DNA of 64,000 nucleotides from CAKSQF01 sp963628435 (GTDB lineage Bacteria > Bacillota > Clostridia > Oscillospirales > CAG-272), in NCBI GenBank assembly GCA_963628435.1, contig CAVGEY010000007.1, positions 1 to 64,000 on the forward strand, read 5' to 3'. Below, piece by piece: positions 51,352 through 59,902 of the stretch (its first letter is position 1; every line of letters starts with the position of its first letter). The notes beneath the pieces were generated by a model that ran no database searches, was not told the origin of the DNA, and saw only the letters and a program-made list of their open reading frames with translations. The position numbers and the translations under genes are program-made.

Positions 51352-53616
51352 TTGACCGATAATGAAAGGGAGCTGTACGAACGGCTCGGCAAAGAAGTGC
51401 TTCTTGAATATTCGGAGGAGCCGCTTGCCCTTCTTGCATACGATATTTCCGAAGCGGGGGGAATGCTGACCGACGGATGCCTGATTTTTTACAGAGACTG
51501 CTATGTTGTGGTGGAAGACGGAACGGCAATATCGAGAGTACGTCTCGAGGGCGGAGAAAGGTATACCGCAAGGCTGCTTTCGGGAGCGGTTCGCCTTGAA
51601 CTTGAAACCGATAAAAACACATCTTATTCGGTGTGCAGAGCAACCGTATCGCATAAATCCGACTTTTTTGAGGTTGCGGAACGTTTATCACCCGAGTTTG
51701 ACCGGAGAATGCCGCCGAGACGCCGGGAGCACAGGGCGACGAGATGCAGAAAATGCGGCAGACCGCTTCCGCCCGATCAGACCGACGATCTCTGTCTGCG
51801 CTGCCGCGATAAGAAGCGCAGCCTGAAACAGTTCTGGGAAATAGTAAAAGCCGATAAACGGTATATTTTCGCATCTGTTGCGCTTTTCGCGGTCGTTACA
51901 TTTGTAAATCTTATTTCTCCCAAGCTCAATCAGCTGCTTGTTGACGGATATATCACACCGAAAAATAAAGATCTTATCGGATTTCTTTCGGTAATCGCCG
52001 CAATGTTCGCGTCAACCCTTGTCGCAAAAGGCGTTTCAATAGTCCGCAGTATTTTGCTTATAAAGGCAAGCAGCAATATTATCACAAGACTGCGCAACAG
52101 CGTTTTCGCGAAAATACAGTCGCTTTCGGTTGCGAACATCAACCGCCGCACAGCCGGCAATATAATGCAGAGAGTGACACGCGATACATCTGTTGTTCAG
52201 CGCTTTCTTACAGACGAACTTCCCGGAATCGCCGAACAGTCTTTTCTCTTTATTGCGGTTGCGGTGATAATCATCAAATATGATTTCCGACTCGCGCTGA
52301 TTGTGTTCGCTCCTCTGCCGATTTATGTGCTCGCTCACCGCCTGTTCAGAAATAAGACTCATAGAATGTACGAGGGACAGTGGCAGTGCGGAGATAAAAT
52401 CCAGACACTTCTGCACGATGTTTTTTCGGGTATCCGTATAGTGAAGGCATACGGCAGGGAAAAGGATGAAGTCGAAAGATTCGGGAAACTGGCGTCTGAA
52501 GAACGCACGGTCAAAGTCAGAAATGAGTGCTTCTGGGCGATTTTCAACCCGCTTGTCAACTTTCTCGCAAGCGCCGGAGAATTTGTTATTCTGTATTTCG
52601 TCGGCAACAAGGTGCTTTCGGGAGAAATGACACTCGGAACGATGCAGATGTTTTCATCTTACGTCAGCCTTATATACGGCCCAGCGAGGGCGTTCGGCCG
52701 TATGCCGAGACAGATTGTGCGTCTGCTCGGATCGGTATCGAAGATTTTCGAGATTTACGATGAAAAATCGGATGTTCCCGAAACCGATAATCCGATTGAT
52801 AACGATGTAGTCGGAAAAATCGAATTCAAAAATGTCAGCTTCGGATACGATGAAGAAAAAGAGGTGCTTCACGATATAAATCTGACGGTCAATCCGGGAG
52901 AAATGATCGGAATTGTCGGCAGGTCGGGTGTCGGAAAATCAACTCTTATAAATCTTGTAATGCGTATGTATGATGTGGATAAGGGACAGATACTTATAGA
53001 CGGACAGGACATACGCGATTATTCGCAGGAAAATCTCCGTAAAAATATGGGTGCGGTGCTTCAGGAAACATTCCTGTTCAGCGGATCAATTTACGATAAT
53101 ATCGCATACGCGAAGCCGAACGCAACCAAAGATGAAATAATGAACGTCGCAAAACTTGCGGGCGCCCACGGCTTTATATCCCGTCTGCCGGATGCATATC
53201 AGACATATATCGGAGAGAGAGGATACACTCTGTCGGGAGGAGAACGCCAGCGGCTTGCAATCGCGAGAGCACTTCTCAGAAATCCGAGAATTCTCATACT
53301 CGATGAGGCAACGGCGTCCCTCGATACCGAAACCGAAAAACAGATACAGGATGCACTTGCGGGACTTATCGCCGACCGTACCACCATAGCGATTGCACAC
53401 AGACTCTCGACGCTCAGACTTGCGACAAAACTCGTAGTGCTTGACAGAGGAAGAATCGCCGAAGTCGGTACACATGATGAACTGATGCGCAGGAAAGGCA
53501 TATATTACGAGCTTGTAATCGCTCAAAAGAGCATTTACGATATGCCGCACGGCGAAGACGAAAACGGTCGGATGCCGCAAAATGATGAAATGCACGCCGA
53601 TGCGCCGCCGGCATGA
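51352..53616 (+). CDS. ABC exporter with PH-like domain and zinc ribbon, module 1 subunit B
   Basis: A 754-residue half-transporter starting at a TTG codon seven bases after AAGGAGG. It has the same plan as the subunit A gene: an N-terminal beta/alpha domain (about 1-118), a cysteine ribbon (CRKCG and CLRCR, residues 128-147), six hydrophobic helices (about 158-460) and an ATPase with Walker A GRSGVGKST, signature LSGGERQR, Walker B ILILDEATASLD and AHRLST. Its best match in the window is the gene at 54501-56705 (shared YDNIAYAKPNAT-type and QETFLFSG pieces), so A and B subunits are each duplicated. The C-terminal 30 residues are acidic and methionine-rich. Confidence 0.9.
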   Translation: MTDNERELYERLGKEVLLEYSEEPLALLAYDISEAGGMLTDGCLIFYRDCYVVVEDGTAISRVRLEGGERYTARLLSGAVRLELETDKNTSYSVCRATVSHKSDFFEVAERLSPEFDRRMPPRRREHRATRCRKCGRPLPPDQTDDLCLRCRDKKRSLKQFWEIVKADKRYIFASVALFAVVTFVNLISPKLNQLLVDGYITPKNKDLIGFLSVIAAMFASTLVAKGVSIVRSILLIKASSNIITRLRNSVFAKIQSLSVANINRRTAGNIMQRVTRDTSVVQRFLTDELPGIAEQSFLFIAVAVIIIKYDFRLALIVFAPLPIYVLAHRLFRNKTHRMYEGQWQCGDKIQTLLHDVFSGIRIVKAYGREKDEVERFGKLASEERTVKVRNECFWAIFNPLVNFLASAGEFVILYFVGNKVLSGEMTLGTMQMFSSYVSLIYGPARAFGRMPRQIVRLLGSVSKIFEIYDEKSDVPETDNPIDNDVVGKIEFKNVSFGYDEEKEVLHDINLTVNPGEMIGIVGRSGVGKSTLINLVMRMYDVDKGQILIDGQDIRDYSQENLRKNMGAVLQETFLFSGSIYDNIAYAKPNATKDEIMNVAKLAGAHGFISRLPDAYQTYIGERGYTLSGGERQRLAIARALLRNPRILILDEATASLDTETEKQIQDALAGLIADRTTIAIAHRLSTLRLATKLVVLDRGRIAEVGTHDELMRRKGIYYELVIAQKSIYDMPHGEDENGRMPQNDEMHADAPPA

Positions 53617-53644
53617 TAAGCGGTGACGGCAGGAAAACAACAAG

Positions 53645-54430
53645 ATGAAAACAGATAATAATACGGAAATGCCGTTTGCGGTTGACGACGAGCAAGAAAC
53701 GCGCTTTCGGGTAGCGGTTCAAAATGTAATCGGCGGCACCGATAATCGCGACGGAATAGGAACACTCGGTGAAAAAACGCTTCACGCCGCGCTGAAACTG
53801 TATTTTGAACCCGATACGGCATATCACGAGATTAAGACGGGAAGATTTTATGCCGATATCGCACGTGAAGGTCAAATTATCGAAATCCAAACCCGTTCAT
53901 TCGACAGACTGCGCGAAAAAATACCCTATTTTCTTGACGAAGGCTATCTTGTAACCGTTGTCTATCCCGTTCCCGCGATAAAATGGCTCAGCTGGATTGA
54001 TTCCGAATGCGGAAGCGTCAGCGAAAAAAGGAAAAGTCCGAAAAAGGGAAGCGTCTATTCGATTATTCCCGAACTGTATAAGATTAAACCCTGGCTCGCT
54101 CATCGAAACCTCGAATTTGAAATTCTGCTTCTCGAAGTTCGCGATTACAGAAATCTTGACGGCTTCGGCAAAGACAGAAAAATCAGATCGACAAGATATG
54201 AGCGCATACCGATTTCGCTGCTCGGCGAAACCCGCACAGGCGCCGCAGACGGCTTTTCGGTATTTATTCCCGATAATCTGCCCGATGAATTTACCTCTTC
54301 CGACTTCGCATCTGCGGCGAAAATCACTAAATCGCTTGCATCGGCCACCTTGTCGATATTGTACGGAGTCTCCTCCGTTGAACGTATCGGTAAAAGGGGC
54401 AGGGGATATCTTTATAAACTTTCAATCTGA
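53645..54430 (+). CDS. Conserved protein with PD-(D/E)XK-nuclease-like core
   Basis: A 261-residue protein that I recognise only as a conserved clostridial hypothetical. Residues about 40-90 read as a restriction-endonuclease-like core: GEKTLH with a helix, then YHEIKTG, ADI and IIEIQT. The D and E-x-Q spacing fits a PD-(D/E)XK active site with the lysine replaced by glutamine. Next are FLDEGYLVTVVYP and KWLSWID, a KSPKKGSV segment and a C-terminal winged-helix-like region. It may act on nucleic acid, or be a dead nuclease fold used for binding. It follows the ABC subunit B gene by 28 bases in the same transcription unit and has no counterpart in the mirrored module. Confidence 0.6.
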   Translation: MKTDNNTEMPFAVDDEQETRFRVAVQNVIGGTDNRDGIGTLGEKTLHAALKLYFEPDTAYHEIKTGRFYADIAREGQIIEIQTRSFDRLREKIPYFLDEGYLVTVVYPVPAIKWLSWIDSECGSVSEKRKSPKKGSVYSIIPELYKIKPWLAHRNLEFEILLLEVRDYRNLDGFGKDRKIRSTRYERIPISLLGETRTGAADGFSVFIPDNLPDEFTSSDFASAAKITKSLASATLSILYGVSSVERIGKRGRGYLYKLSI

Positions 54431-54450
54431 ATTTTGCCATATATAAAAAG

Positions 54451-54485
54451 CAGTCCGTATTTCAAAAATACGGACTGTTTTTCTA
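54451..54485. terminator. Bidirectional terminator between the two ABC modules
   Basis: A 12-base-pair perfect stem (CAGTCCGTATTT and AAATACGGACTG, loop of three) is followed by a T-run on the plus strand. An A/T-rich stretch follows on the minus strand. It separates the convergent modules. Confidence 0.9.
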
Positions 54486-54500
54486 TGTTTTGTTTTTTTA

Positions 54501-56705
54501 TCAGCCTTTTGCGAGAGCCGCTTCGGTCTGCGCCATAACGAGCTTGTAATAGATGCCCTTCTGTTGCAGAAGTTCGGCGTGCGTTCCGAATTCGGCAACA
54601 TGACCGTGATCAAGCACCAGTATCTTGTCGGCACCGCGAAGAGTTGAAAGTCTGTGAGCGATGGCAAGAGTTGTTCTGTTTTCGGTAAGGTTGTTTATTG
54701 CATCCTGAATCAGCTTTTCGGTTTCGGTATCGAGTGCCGCGGTTGCCTCATCGAGAATAAGAATTGACGGATTGTGAATGAGCGCACGGGCGATGGCGAT
54801 TCTCTGACGTTCTCCGCCCGACAGCGAATAGCCTTTCTCGCCGACCATAGTGTTGTATCCTTCGGGAAGATTCAGAATGAAATCGTGAGCGTTTGCCATG
54901 CGTGCGGCGTTGATTACCTCTTCATTTGTGGCATCCGGCTTGCTGTATTTGATGTTGTCTCTTACCGTTCCGGAAAACAGATGTGTTTCCTGAAGAACGA
55001 CACCAATCTGCGAACGCAGCGAGTTCTGCGACAAATCGCGGATGTCTACACCGTCAAGAACGATTCTTCCGCTGTTGGGATCGTACAGACGCATAATGAG
55101 GTTGATGAGAGTCGTTTTTCCGCATCCCGAATGACCGACAATGCCGATCATTTCGCCCTGCTTAACTTCAAGATTTACATGTTCGAGAACGGGGTTGTAG
55201 CTGTCGTATCCGAATGTTACGTTTCTGACCGAAAGATTTCCGCGAACCTGAATATCGCGCGGACATTTCTGGTCTTCAACCTCGGGCTCTTCTTCAAGTA
55301 CCTCGAGTATCTTGCTGAGCGATGTGAAAAACTGTGTTATGTTACGCGGAATCTGATTTATCTGCATCAGCGGCTCGTAAAGTATGCCTGCATAGCTGTT
55401 GAACTGGTTGAGTTCACCGACCGACATTGTCCCGTTGAAAAGGAGAATGTTGCCGTAAAGCAGAATAAGATAGTTTCCGAAACGAAGTATGAATCCGACA
55501 ATCGGGAAGAAAAAGTCAAACAGCTTGTCGGTTGCCTCGTTCTGTTTTGCGTATTTGTCAACGCTTGTTGAAAAATTCTCAACCGCGCGCTTCTCGCTTC
55601 CGTAGTTCTTTACGACTCTTATTCCGTTCAGGGTGTCCTGAAGATAGATGTTCACTCTGTAACTGAGCAGCCACGATTTGTGCCATTTTCTGCCCATCGT
55701 ATCCCAAAATTTTATAATTGCGATTATCGCAATCGGAAGCGGAATAAAGACAAACAGACACATCAGCGGGTTTATCGTAATAAGAATGAACAGTGCAACG
55801 ACAAACGAGAAGATCTGTGAGAAATAGGTAGGCAGCAGATTCGTGATGAAGTTCTGAACGACGTTTACGTCGCCGTTGATACGTCCCATCATGTCGCCCG
55901 TCGATTTTCTGCCGAGAGATGACATTGACAGCGAATTCAGCTTTTCAAAGAGCTGCTGACGCATGCGCAGCGTAAACCTGTTGCCCGAAATCGCCGAGAT
56001 GCGTCCGTGAATAACGCTGATGGCACGCTGTACGATGTCGAGTGTTATCATCGCGATAACAACCGCGATGAATCCGCTTGTCGCTCCCGCAATTCCGTCT
56101 TCGGGAACGATGTATTTGTTTATGGCGTTTTTCTGAACCGCGGGAATGACAAATCGCAGCACAATCGAAACCGCCGATGCGAAAAGCGGGAAGAACAGCA
56201 TCAGTCTCATGCCGGATGTCATATCCCAAAGTTTTTTGTATACATCCGATTTTTTTCTGCAGAAGGGACAGAACTTTGTTCCCTTGAGAAAACGCCTGCC
56301 GCAGGTCGGACAGAACAGTTCGGGTTCATTGCTTGTTATCGGTTCGGATGCGGCATCTTCTTTAAGGATTTCGCAGGCGCGTGCAAGCACCGAAAAACGC
56401 GCGAGATGCTTTCCCGAAACAAAACGGCAGATAAGAGTAGTGCATCCGTCCTTTTTAACATAGAAACCGCCGCTTCCGTAAAGCTTTTCGGTATGAAAGT
56501 CGGATAAATCGGAAATCAAAAGATTCTCGACAACCGCCATTCGGCGTGTTTTCAGCAGATGATGCGCCGTGACCGCGACAAAACCGTCATCGATGAAATC
56601 ATCGTTTTCTATGTCGTACGGGATGCAGTAGAGGATTTTTTCGCCATCTGCCGCCTTTTTTATATTTTCCCTAAGTGTTGTGGGCAGTGAGTATAACAGC
56701 TTCAT
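54501..56705 (-). CDS. ABC exporter with PH-like domain and zinc ribbon, module 2 subunit B
   Basis: A 734-residue half-transporter, last gene of the minus-strand module. An N-terminal beta/alpha domain (about 1-120, with the helix HLARFSVLARACEIL) is followed by a zinc ribbon (CPTCG and CPFCR, residues 131-149), six hydrophobic helices (about 160-450), and an ATPase with Walker A GHSGCGKTT, signature LSGGERQR, Walker B ILILDEATAALD and AHRLST. It matches subunit B of module 1 best. The ATG at 56705, with GGGAGG eight bases upstream, is chosen over the GTG at 56714. It starts 18 bases after the DUF1854 stop. Confidence 0.9.
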   Translation of the reverse strand: MKLLYSLPTTLRENIKKAADGEKILYCIPYDIENDDFIDDGFVAVTAHHLLKTRRMAVVENLLISDLSDFHTEKLYGSGGFYVKKDGCTTLICRFVSGKHLARFSVLARACEILKEDAASEPITSNEPELFCPTCGRRFLKGTKFCPFCRKKSDVYKKLWDMTSGMRLMLFFPLFASAVSIVLRFVIPAVQKNAINKYIVPEDGIAGATSGFIAVVIAMITLDIVQRAISVIHGRISAISGNRFTLRMRQQLFEKLNSLSMSSLGRKSTGDMMGRINGDVNVVQNFITNLLPTYFSQIFSFVVALFILITINPLMCLFVFIPLPIAIIAIIKFWDTMGRKWHKSWLLSYRVNIYLQDTLNGIRVVKNYGSEKRAVENFSTSVDKYAKQNEATDKLFDFFFPIVGFILRFGNYLILLYGNILLFNGTMSVGELNQFNSYAGILYEPLMQINQIPRNITQFFTSLSKILEVLEEEPEVEDQKCPRDIQVRGNLSVRNVTFGYDSYNPVLEHVNLEVKQGEMIGIVGHSGCGKTTLINLIMRLYDPNSGRIVLDGVDIRDLSQNSLRSQIGVVLQETHLFSGTVRDNIKYSKPDATNEEVINAARMANAHDFILNLPEGYNTMVGEKGYSLSGGERQRIAIARALIHNPSILILDEATAALDTETEKLIQDAINNLTENRTTLAIAHRLSTLRGADKILVLDHGHVAEFGTHAELLQQKGIYYKLVMAQTEAALAKG

Positions 56706-56723
56706 TACCGTCACCTCCCGAAA

Positions 56724-57317
56724 TCAGAGATAAATCTCTATGATCTTGTAACTTGACTTGTCGAGCTTTTTCGGATTCGGTATGCAGAAGCAGTTGCCGT
56801 CGGTGTCGGTTATAAGTACACGGTTATCCTCAAGAGTACGAATATTGTTTGTCGGGTTGTTAAGCACAAAGGTTATTCTTCCCGCGCTTGTGAGAGCCTC
56901 GGTATAGTAATAACCGTATTTTTCCTTCATACTGTAAATGTGCTTGATTTCGGGAACGAAATAGCGTCTGTCAAGCTCTTCACAGAGAAGAGCAACCGTA
57001 TCCTTGTCAAAACTGTTGATGTTTTCAATCAGCCCGATTTCATCGCCTCTGCCTCTCGTACGGGTGTCGGGTTCGCGAATCGAAATATATTCATCGGGAT
57101 CGGTAATCGGAAAAGATCTGACTATAACGACACGCTCGAAAAATTCTTCACCTTTTTCGGGAGTATTGAGCGTAAGCGAAATAAGTCCGCCCTCGGATCT
57201 TGAAAAATGAGCGTTCTCCGGTGTAAGCGGTACCGATTTTCTGTGCTCGAACAGCGCCGCCGCATCTTTGTCATCGCCATCGGCGACGTCGGTTTTTTTA
57301 ACATTTGCCTCAGCCAT
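56724..57317 (-). CDS. DUF1854 protein, module 2
   Basis: A 197-residue DUF1854 protein, the counterpart of 50800-51321. It shares a FERVVIVRSFP strand (near residue 60), DEIGLIENI, the RYFVPEIKHIYSM block (near 118) and the C-terminal ITDTDGNCFCIPNP with LDKSSYKIIEIYL. It carries an extra N-terminal stretch of about 35 residues rich in Asp, Lys and Ala. It is placed between subunit A (57350-59641) and subunit B (54501-56705) with gaps of 32 and 18 bases. The conserved placement in both modules argues that its role is tied to the transporter. Confidence 0.85.
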   Translation of the reverse strand: MAEANVKKTDVADGDDKDAAALFEHRKSVPLTPENAHFSRSEGGLISLTLNTPEKGEEFFERVVIVRSFPITDPDEYISIREPDTRTRGRGDEIGLIENINSFDKDTVALLCEELDRRYFVPEIKHIYSMKEKYGYYYTEALTSAGRITFVLNNPTNNIRTLEDNRVLITDTDGNCFCIPNPKKLDKSSYKIIEIYL

Positions 57318-57349
57318 TCTTTAATTCCTTCCTTTCAGAGAAGATCGGA

Positions 57350-59641
57350 TCAGACGCCCGATTTAACCTTCCGGAGCTGTTCGCTCTGAAGTGTGTAAAG
57401 CCGATAGAAGACGCCTTTTTTCTCAAGAAGCTCGGCATGAGTTCCCATCTCGGCGAGTTCACCGTTTTCAATTGCCATAATGTAGTCGCAGTTTTTAAGT
57501 GTTGACAGCCTGTGCGCGATTGTAATCGATGTTCTGCCGACAATCAGTTTGTCAATGGCTTCCGAAATAAGTCGTTCGGTTTCGGTGTCCATTGCCGCGG
57601 TTGCCTCATCGAGTATAAGAAGCGACGGAGAGAGCAGAAGCGCGCGCGCAATGGAAATTCTCTGGCGTTCACCGCCCGACAGCGAACGGCTGCCGCTTCC
57701 GACCATCGTCTGATAGCCTTCGGGAAGACTGAGAATGAAATCGTGAGCGTTTGCCGCGCGTGCCGCGGCTATAACTTCGGCCATTGAAGCATCCGGCTTC
57801 GCATATCTGATGTTGTCGGCGATTGTTCCTCTGAAAAGGAAAATTTCCTGAGAAACTATCGCAATGTTGCGGCGTAAATCTTCGATTTTTATTTTCTTGA
57901 TGTCGGTGCCGTCGATGCTTACCGAGCCCGAAACGACATCGTACATTCTCATAATCAGGTTTGCGATTGTTGATTTGCCGCTTCCGGTGTGACCTACAAT
58001 TCCGACATGGTCGCCTGCGTGAATCGTAAACGACAAATCTTTGAGAATCATTCTGTTCGGAGTGTAGTGAAAATGAACACGGTCGAATTTTATCTCTTTT
58101 GAGATTGTTTCAAGCGGAACCGCGTCGGGAGCGTCGACAATGTCGGGAATTGTGTCAAGCGTTTCGAACATACGTGTCGCCGAGTTTGCGGCATCGGTGA
58201 AAATGTTCGTGAAGGTCGAGAAGAAATAGAGCGGGTTGAATATCATTCCGATATATCCGAGATAGGTCGTAAACTCGCCGTATGTCATGTTTCCGCCCAT
58301 GACCTGAAGTCCGCCGAATCCCCATATTGCCTGGCTCGACATACCGATGAGAAGATTCGCTACCGGGAATATCGTCAGCGTAATGAGGTTGGTATAAAGA
58401 TTGACTTCGTACAGCTTCTTCGCGTATTTCGCAAATCTTTCGTTTTCGGCTTCCTCTTTGGCGAATGCTTTTACCACGCGCACACCGTTCAGCGAATCGG
58501 CCATAACCGTGTTCATCGAGGAGCTCCTTCTCCATCCTATCGAATAGGAATGCCAGAGCTTCGGGAGCATGTGCCTGAAAATCAGAATAATAATCGGAAC
58601 GGGAACAAAGACTATCAAAGTCAGCTTCCAGTTTATCATGAAAAGGAAGATTGCGAGTCCGATAAAGTTCAGTACATTTATAATCAGGTACGGAACACCG
58701 TCAATGAAAAAGCTTCTGATTCTCACAACATCGTTGTCAACCCGGCTGATAAGTCTTCCCGTCGGGTTCTGGTTGTAGTAAGAAAGCGATAACTTCTGAA
58801 GAGCGGTGAAAATATCCTTTTTCATCGTTGCCGTAACTCTGTTTGACATTTCGGCATTTGCTCTGCTTTGCACGATGCCGATAATCAGAGAAACCACGGC
58901 AAGCCCGAAAATCAGAAATACAACTGCGTAAACATAGCGAATGTCATGCAGACTTCCGTCTTTGCTGATAACCTGATCATAGAGCAGTTTGCCGCTTATC
59001 ATAGGTGAAAGAAGGGATATTCCGGATGTCGCAAGCAGACAGAACAGGACTTTGGTGAGCTGCCACTTGAACTTTCCGAAATATTTCAGAATACGCAGAA
59101 TCGTGTGCTTCCCGTCAGTGCAGTATTCGCAGATTTTGCGCCTTTGATCTTTGAAAGGCCTGCCGCATTTCGGACAGCGGGCGTTGAACTGCTCAAAAAG
59201 CGGATCGTCATCGTGAAGTTCTTCGCCCTTGAAGGTGCGTTCCCAGATCTGCAGGAAAGCGACCATATATTTTTTGCAGGCATTCGTACAGCCGCAGATA
59301 CAAATGGTCGGGGCTTTCGCGGCAACCGCTTCCGATTCTTCTTTTGTAAGATCATGCGCGAACGGCTCGGCGGTAAGATGAACGAGAAGTCTGCAAGATG
59401 TCGAATAGTTGTCCATATAAGGCTCGGAAAGCCTGTCAAGATCCCATTTCTCAAAGGAATCGTCATATTCGCAGTATCTGTAAAGGCTATTATTTCCGGT
59501 ACTCAGAAAAAGCCAGCATTTGCCGAAACTGCCGTCAAGCCGCAGGTCGACATAAAGCGCGGCGGTAATCGAATCCACGGGAATGTTTTCTTTTGCAAGA
59601 CGCGCAAGCGCCTGCTCGTCGGGTGTGCATAAAGGCAGCAT
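57350..59641 (-). CDS. ABC exporter with PH-like domain and zinc ribbon, module 2 subunit A
   Basis: A 763-residue half-transporter, first gene of module 2. An N-terminal beta/alpha domain (about 1-145) contains an unusual cysteine cluster (CICGCTNACK near 112-121). A zinc ribbon (CPKCG and CEYCT, residues 155-173) and six hydrophobic helices (about 190-470) follow. The ATPase has Walker A GHTGSGKST, signature LSGGERQR, Walker B LLILDEATAAMD and AHRLST. It matches subunit A of module 1 (NIAIVSQE, ATAAMD). The ATG at 59641 follows GAGGTG. The extra cysteines in the N-domain, absent from the other three transporters, are notable. Confidence 0.9.
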   Translation of the reverse strand: MLPLCTPDEQALARLAKENIPVDSITAALYVDLRLDGSFGKCWLFLSTGNNSLYRYCEYDDSFEKWDLDRLSEPYMDNYSTSCRLLVHLTAEPFAHDLTKEESEAVAAKAPTICICGCTNACKKYMVAFLQIWERTFKGEELHDDDPLFEQFNARCPKCGRPFKDQRRKICEYCTDGKHTILRILKYFGKFKWQLTKVLFCLLATSGISLLSPMISGKLLYDQVISKDGSLHDIRYVYAVVFLIFGLAVVSLIIGIVQSRANAEMSNRVTATMKKDIFTALQKLSLSYYNQNPTGRLISRVDNDVVRIRSFFIDGVPYLIINVLNFIGLAIFLFMINWKLTLIVFVPVPIIILIFRHMLPKLWHSYSIGWRRSSSMNTVMADSLNGVRVVKAFAKEEAENERFAKYAKKLYEVNLYTNLITLTIFPVANLLIGMSSQAIWGFGGLQVMGGNMTYGEFTTYLGYIGMIFNPLYFFSTFTNIFTDAANSATRMFETLDTIPDIVDAPDAVPLETISKEIKFDRVHFHYTPNRMILKDLSFTIHAGDHVGIVGHTGSGKSTIANLIMRMYDVVSGSVSIDGTDIKKIKIEDLRRNIAIVSQEIFLFRGTIADNIRYAKPDASMAEVIAAARAANAHDFILSLPEGYQTMVGSGSRSLSGGERQRISIARALLLSPSLLILDEATAAMDTETERLISEAIDKLIVGRTSITIAHRLSTLKNCDYIMAIENGELAEMGTHAELLEKKGVFYRLYTLQSEQLRKVKSGV

Positions 59642-59689
59642 ATAAGTTCACCTCTGTCATTTTGAAGAAGAAGTTATCCCAAAAAGTTA

Positions 59690-59723
59690 TTGACATTTTA
59701 ACCGCATTATGATAGAATGTCAA
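59690..59723. promoter_or_regulatory. Two fully overlapping antiparallel promoters in one symmetrical element
   Basis: Plus strand: TTGACA (59690-59695), 17 bases, TAGAAT (59713-59718), driving the AraC gene. Minus strand: TTGACA (59723-59718), 17 bases, TAAAAT (59700-59695), driving ABC module 2. The ends TTGACATT and AATGTCAA are inverted copies, so each -35 overlaps the other promoter's -10 by one base. RNA polymerase can occupy only one direction at a time. Confidence 0.75.
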
Positions 59724-59724
59724 T

Positions 59725-59902
59725 GCAAATAACTTACCTAACACTGAAAAAAAATGTTCTGTTTTTTTTCAACAAACGAGGCGTAATTTTTAATTAACTT
59801 GTCAAATCGGATTTCGGCGTTTCGAACGTGAAAACGCGATGACGGTTTACTTGACAAGAAAAAAACGGGTTTTGAATCCGTCGGAAGGGCAAGGGCATAA
59901 AT
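59725..59902 (+). other. Structured 5' leader of the AraC gene
   Basis: About 178 bases between the presumed start and the ATG. An outer stem CTTGTCAA (59798-59805) / TTGACAAG (59851-59858) encloses an inner stem GCGTTT (59817-59822) / AAACGC (59832-59837). Upstream is a weak A/T hairpin (59738-59770). I do not recognise a known riboswitch. It may also hold regulator sites. Confidence 0.45.
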
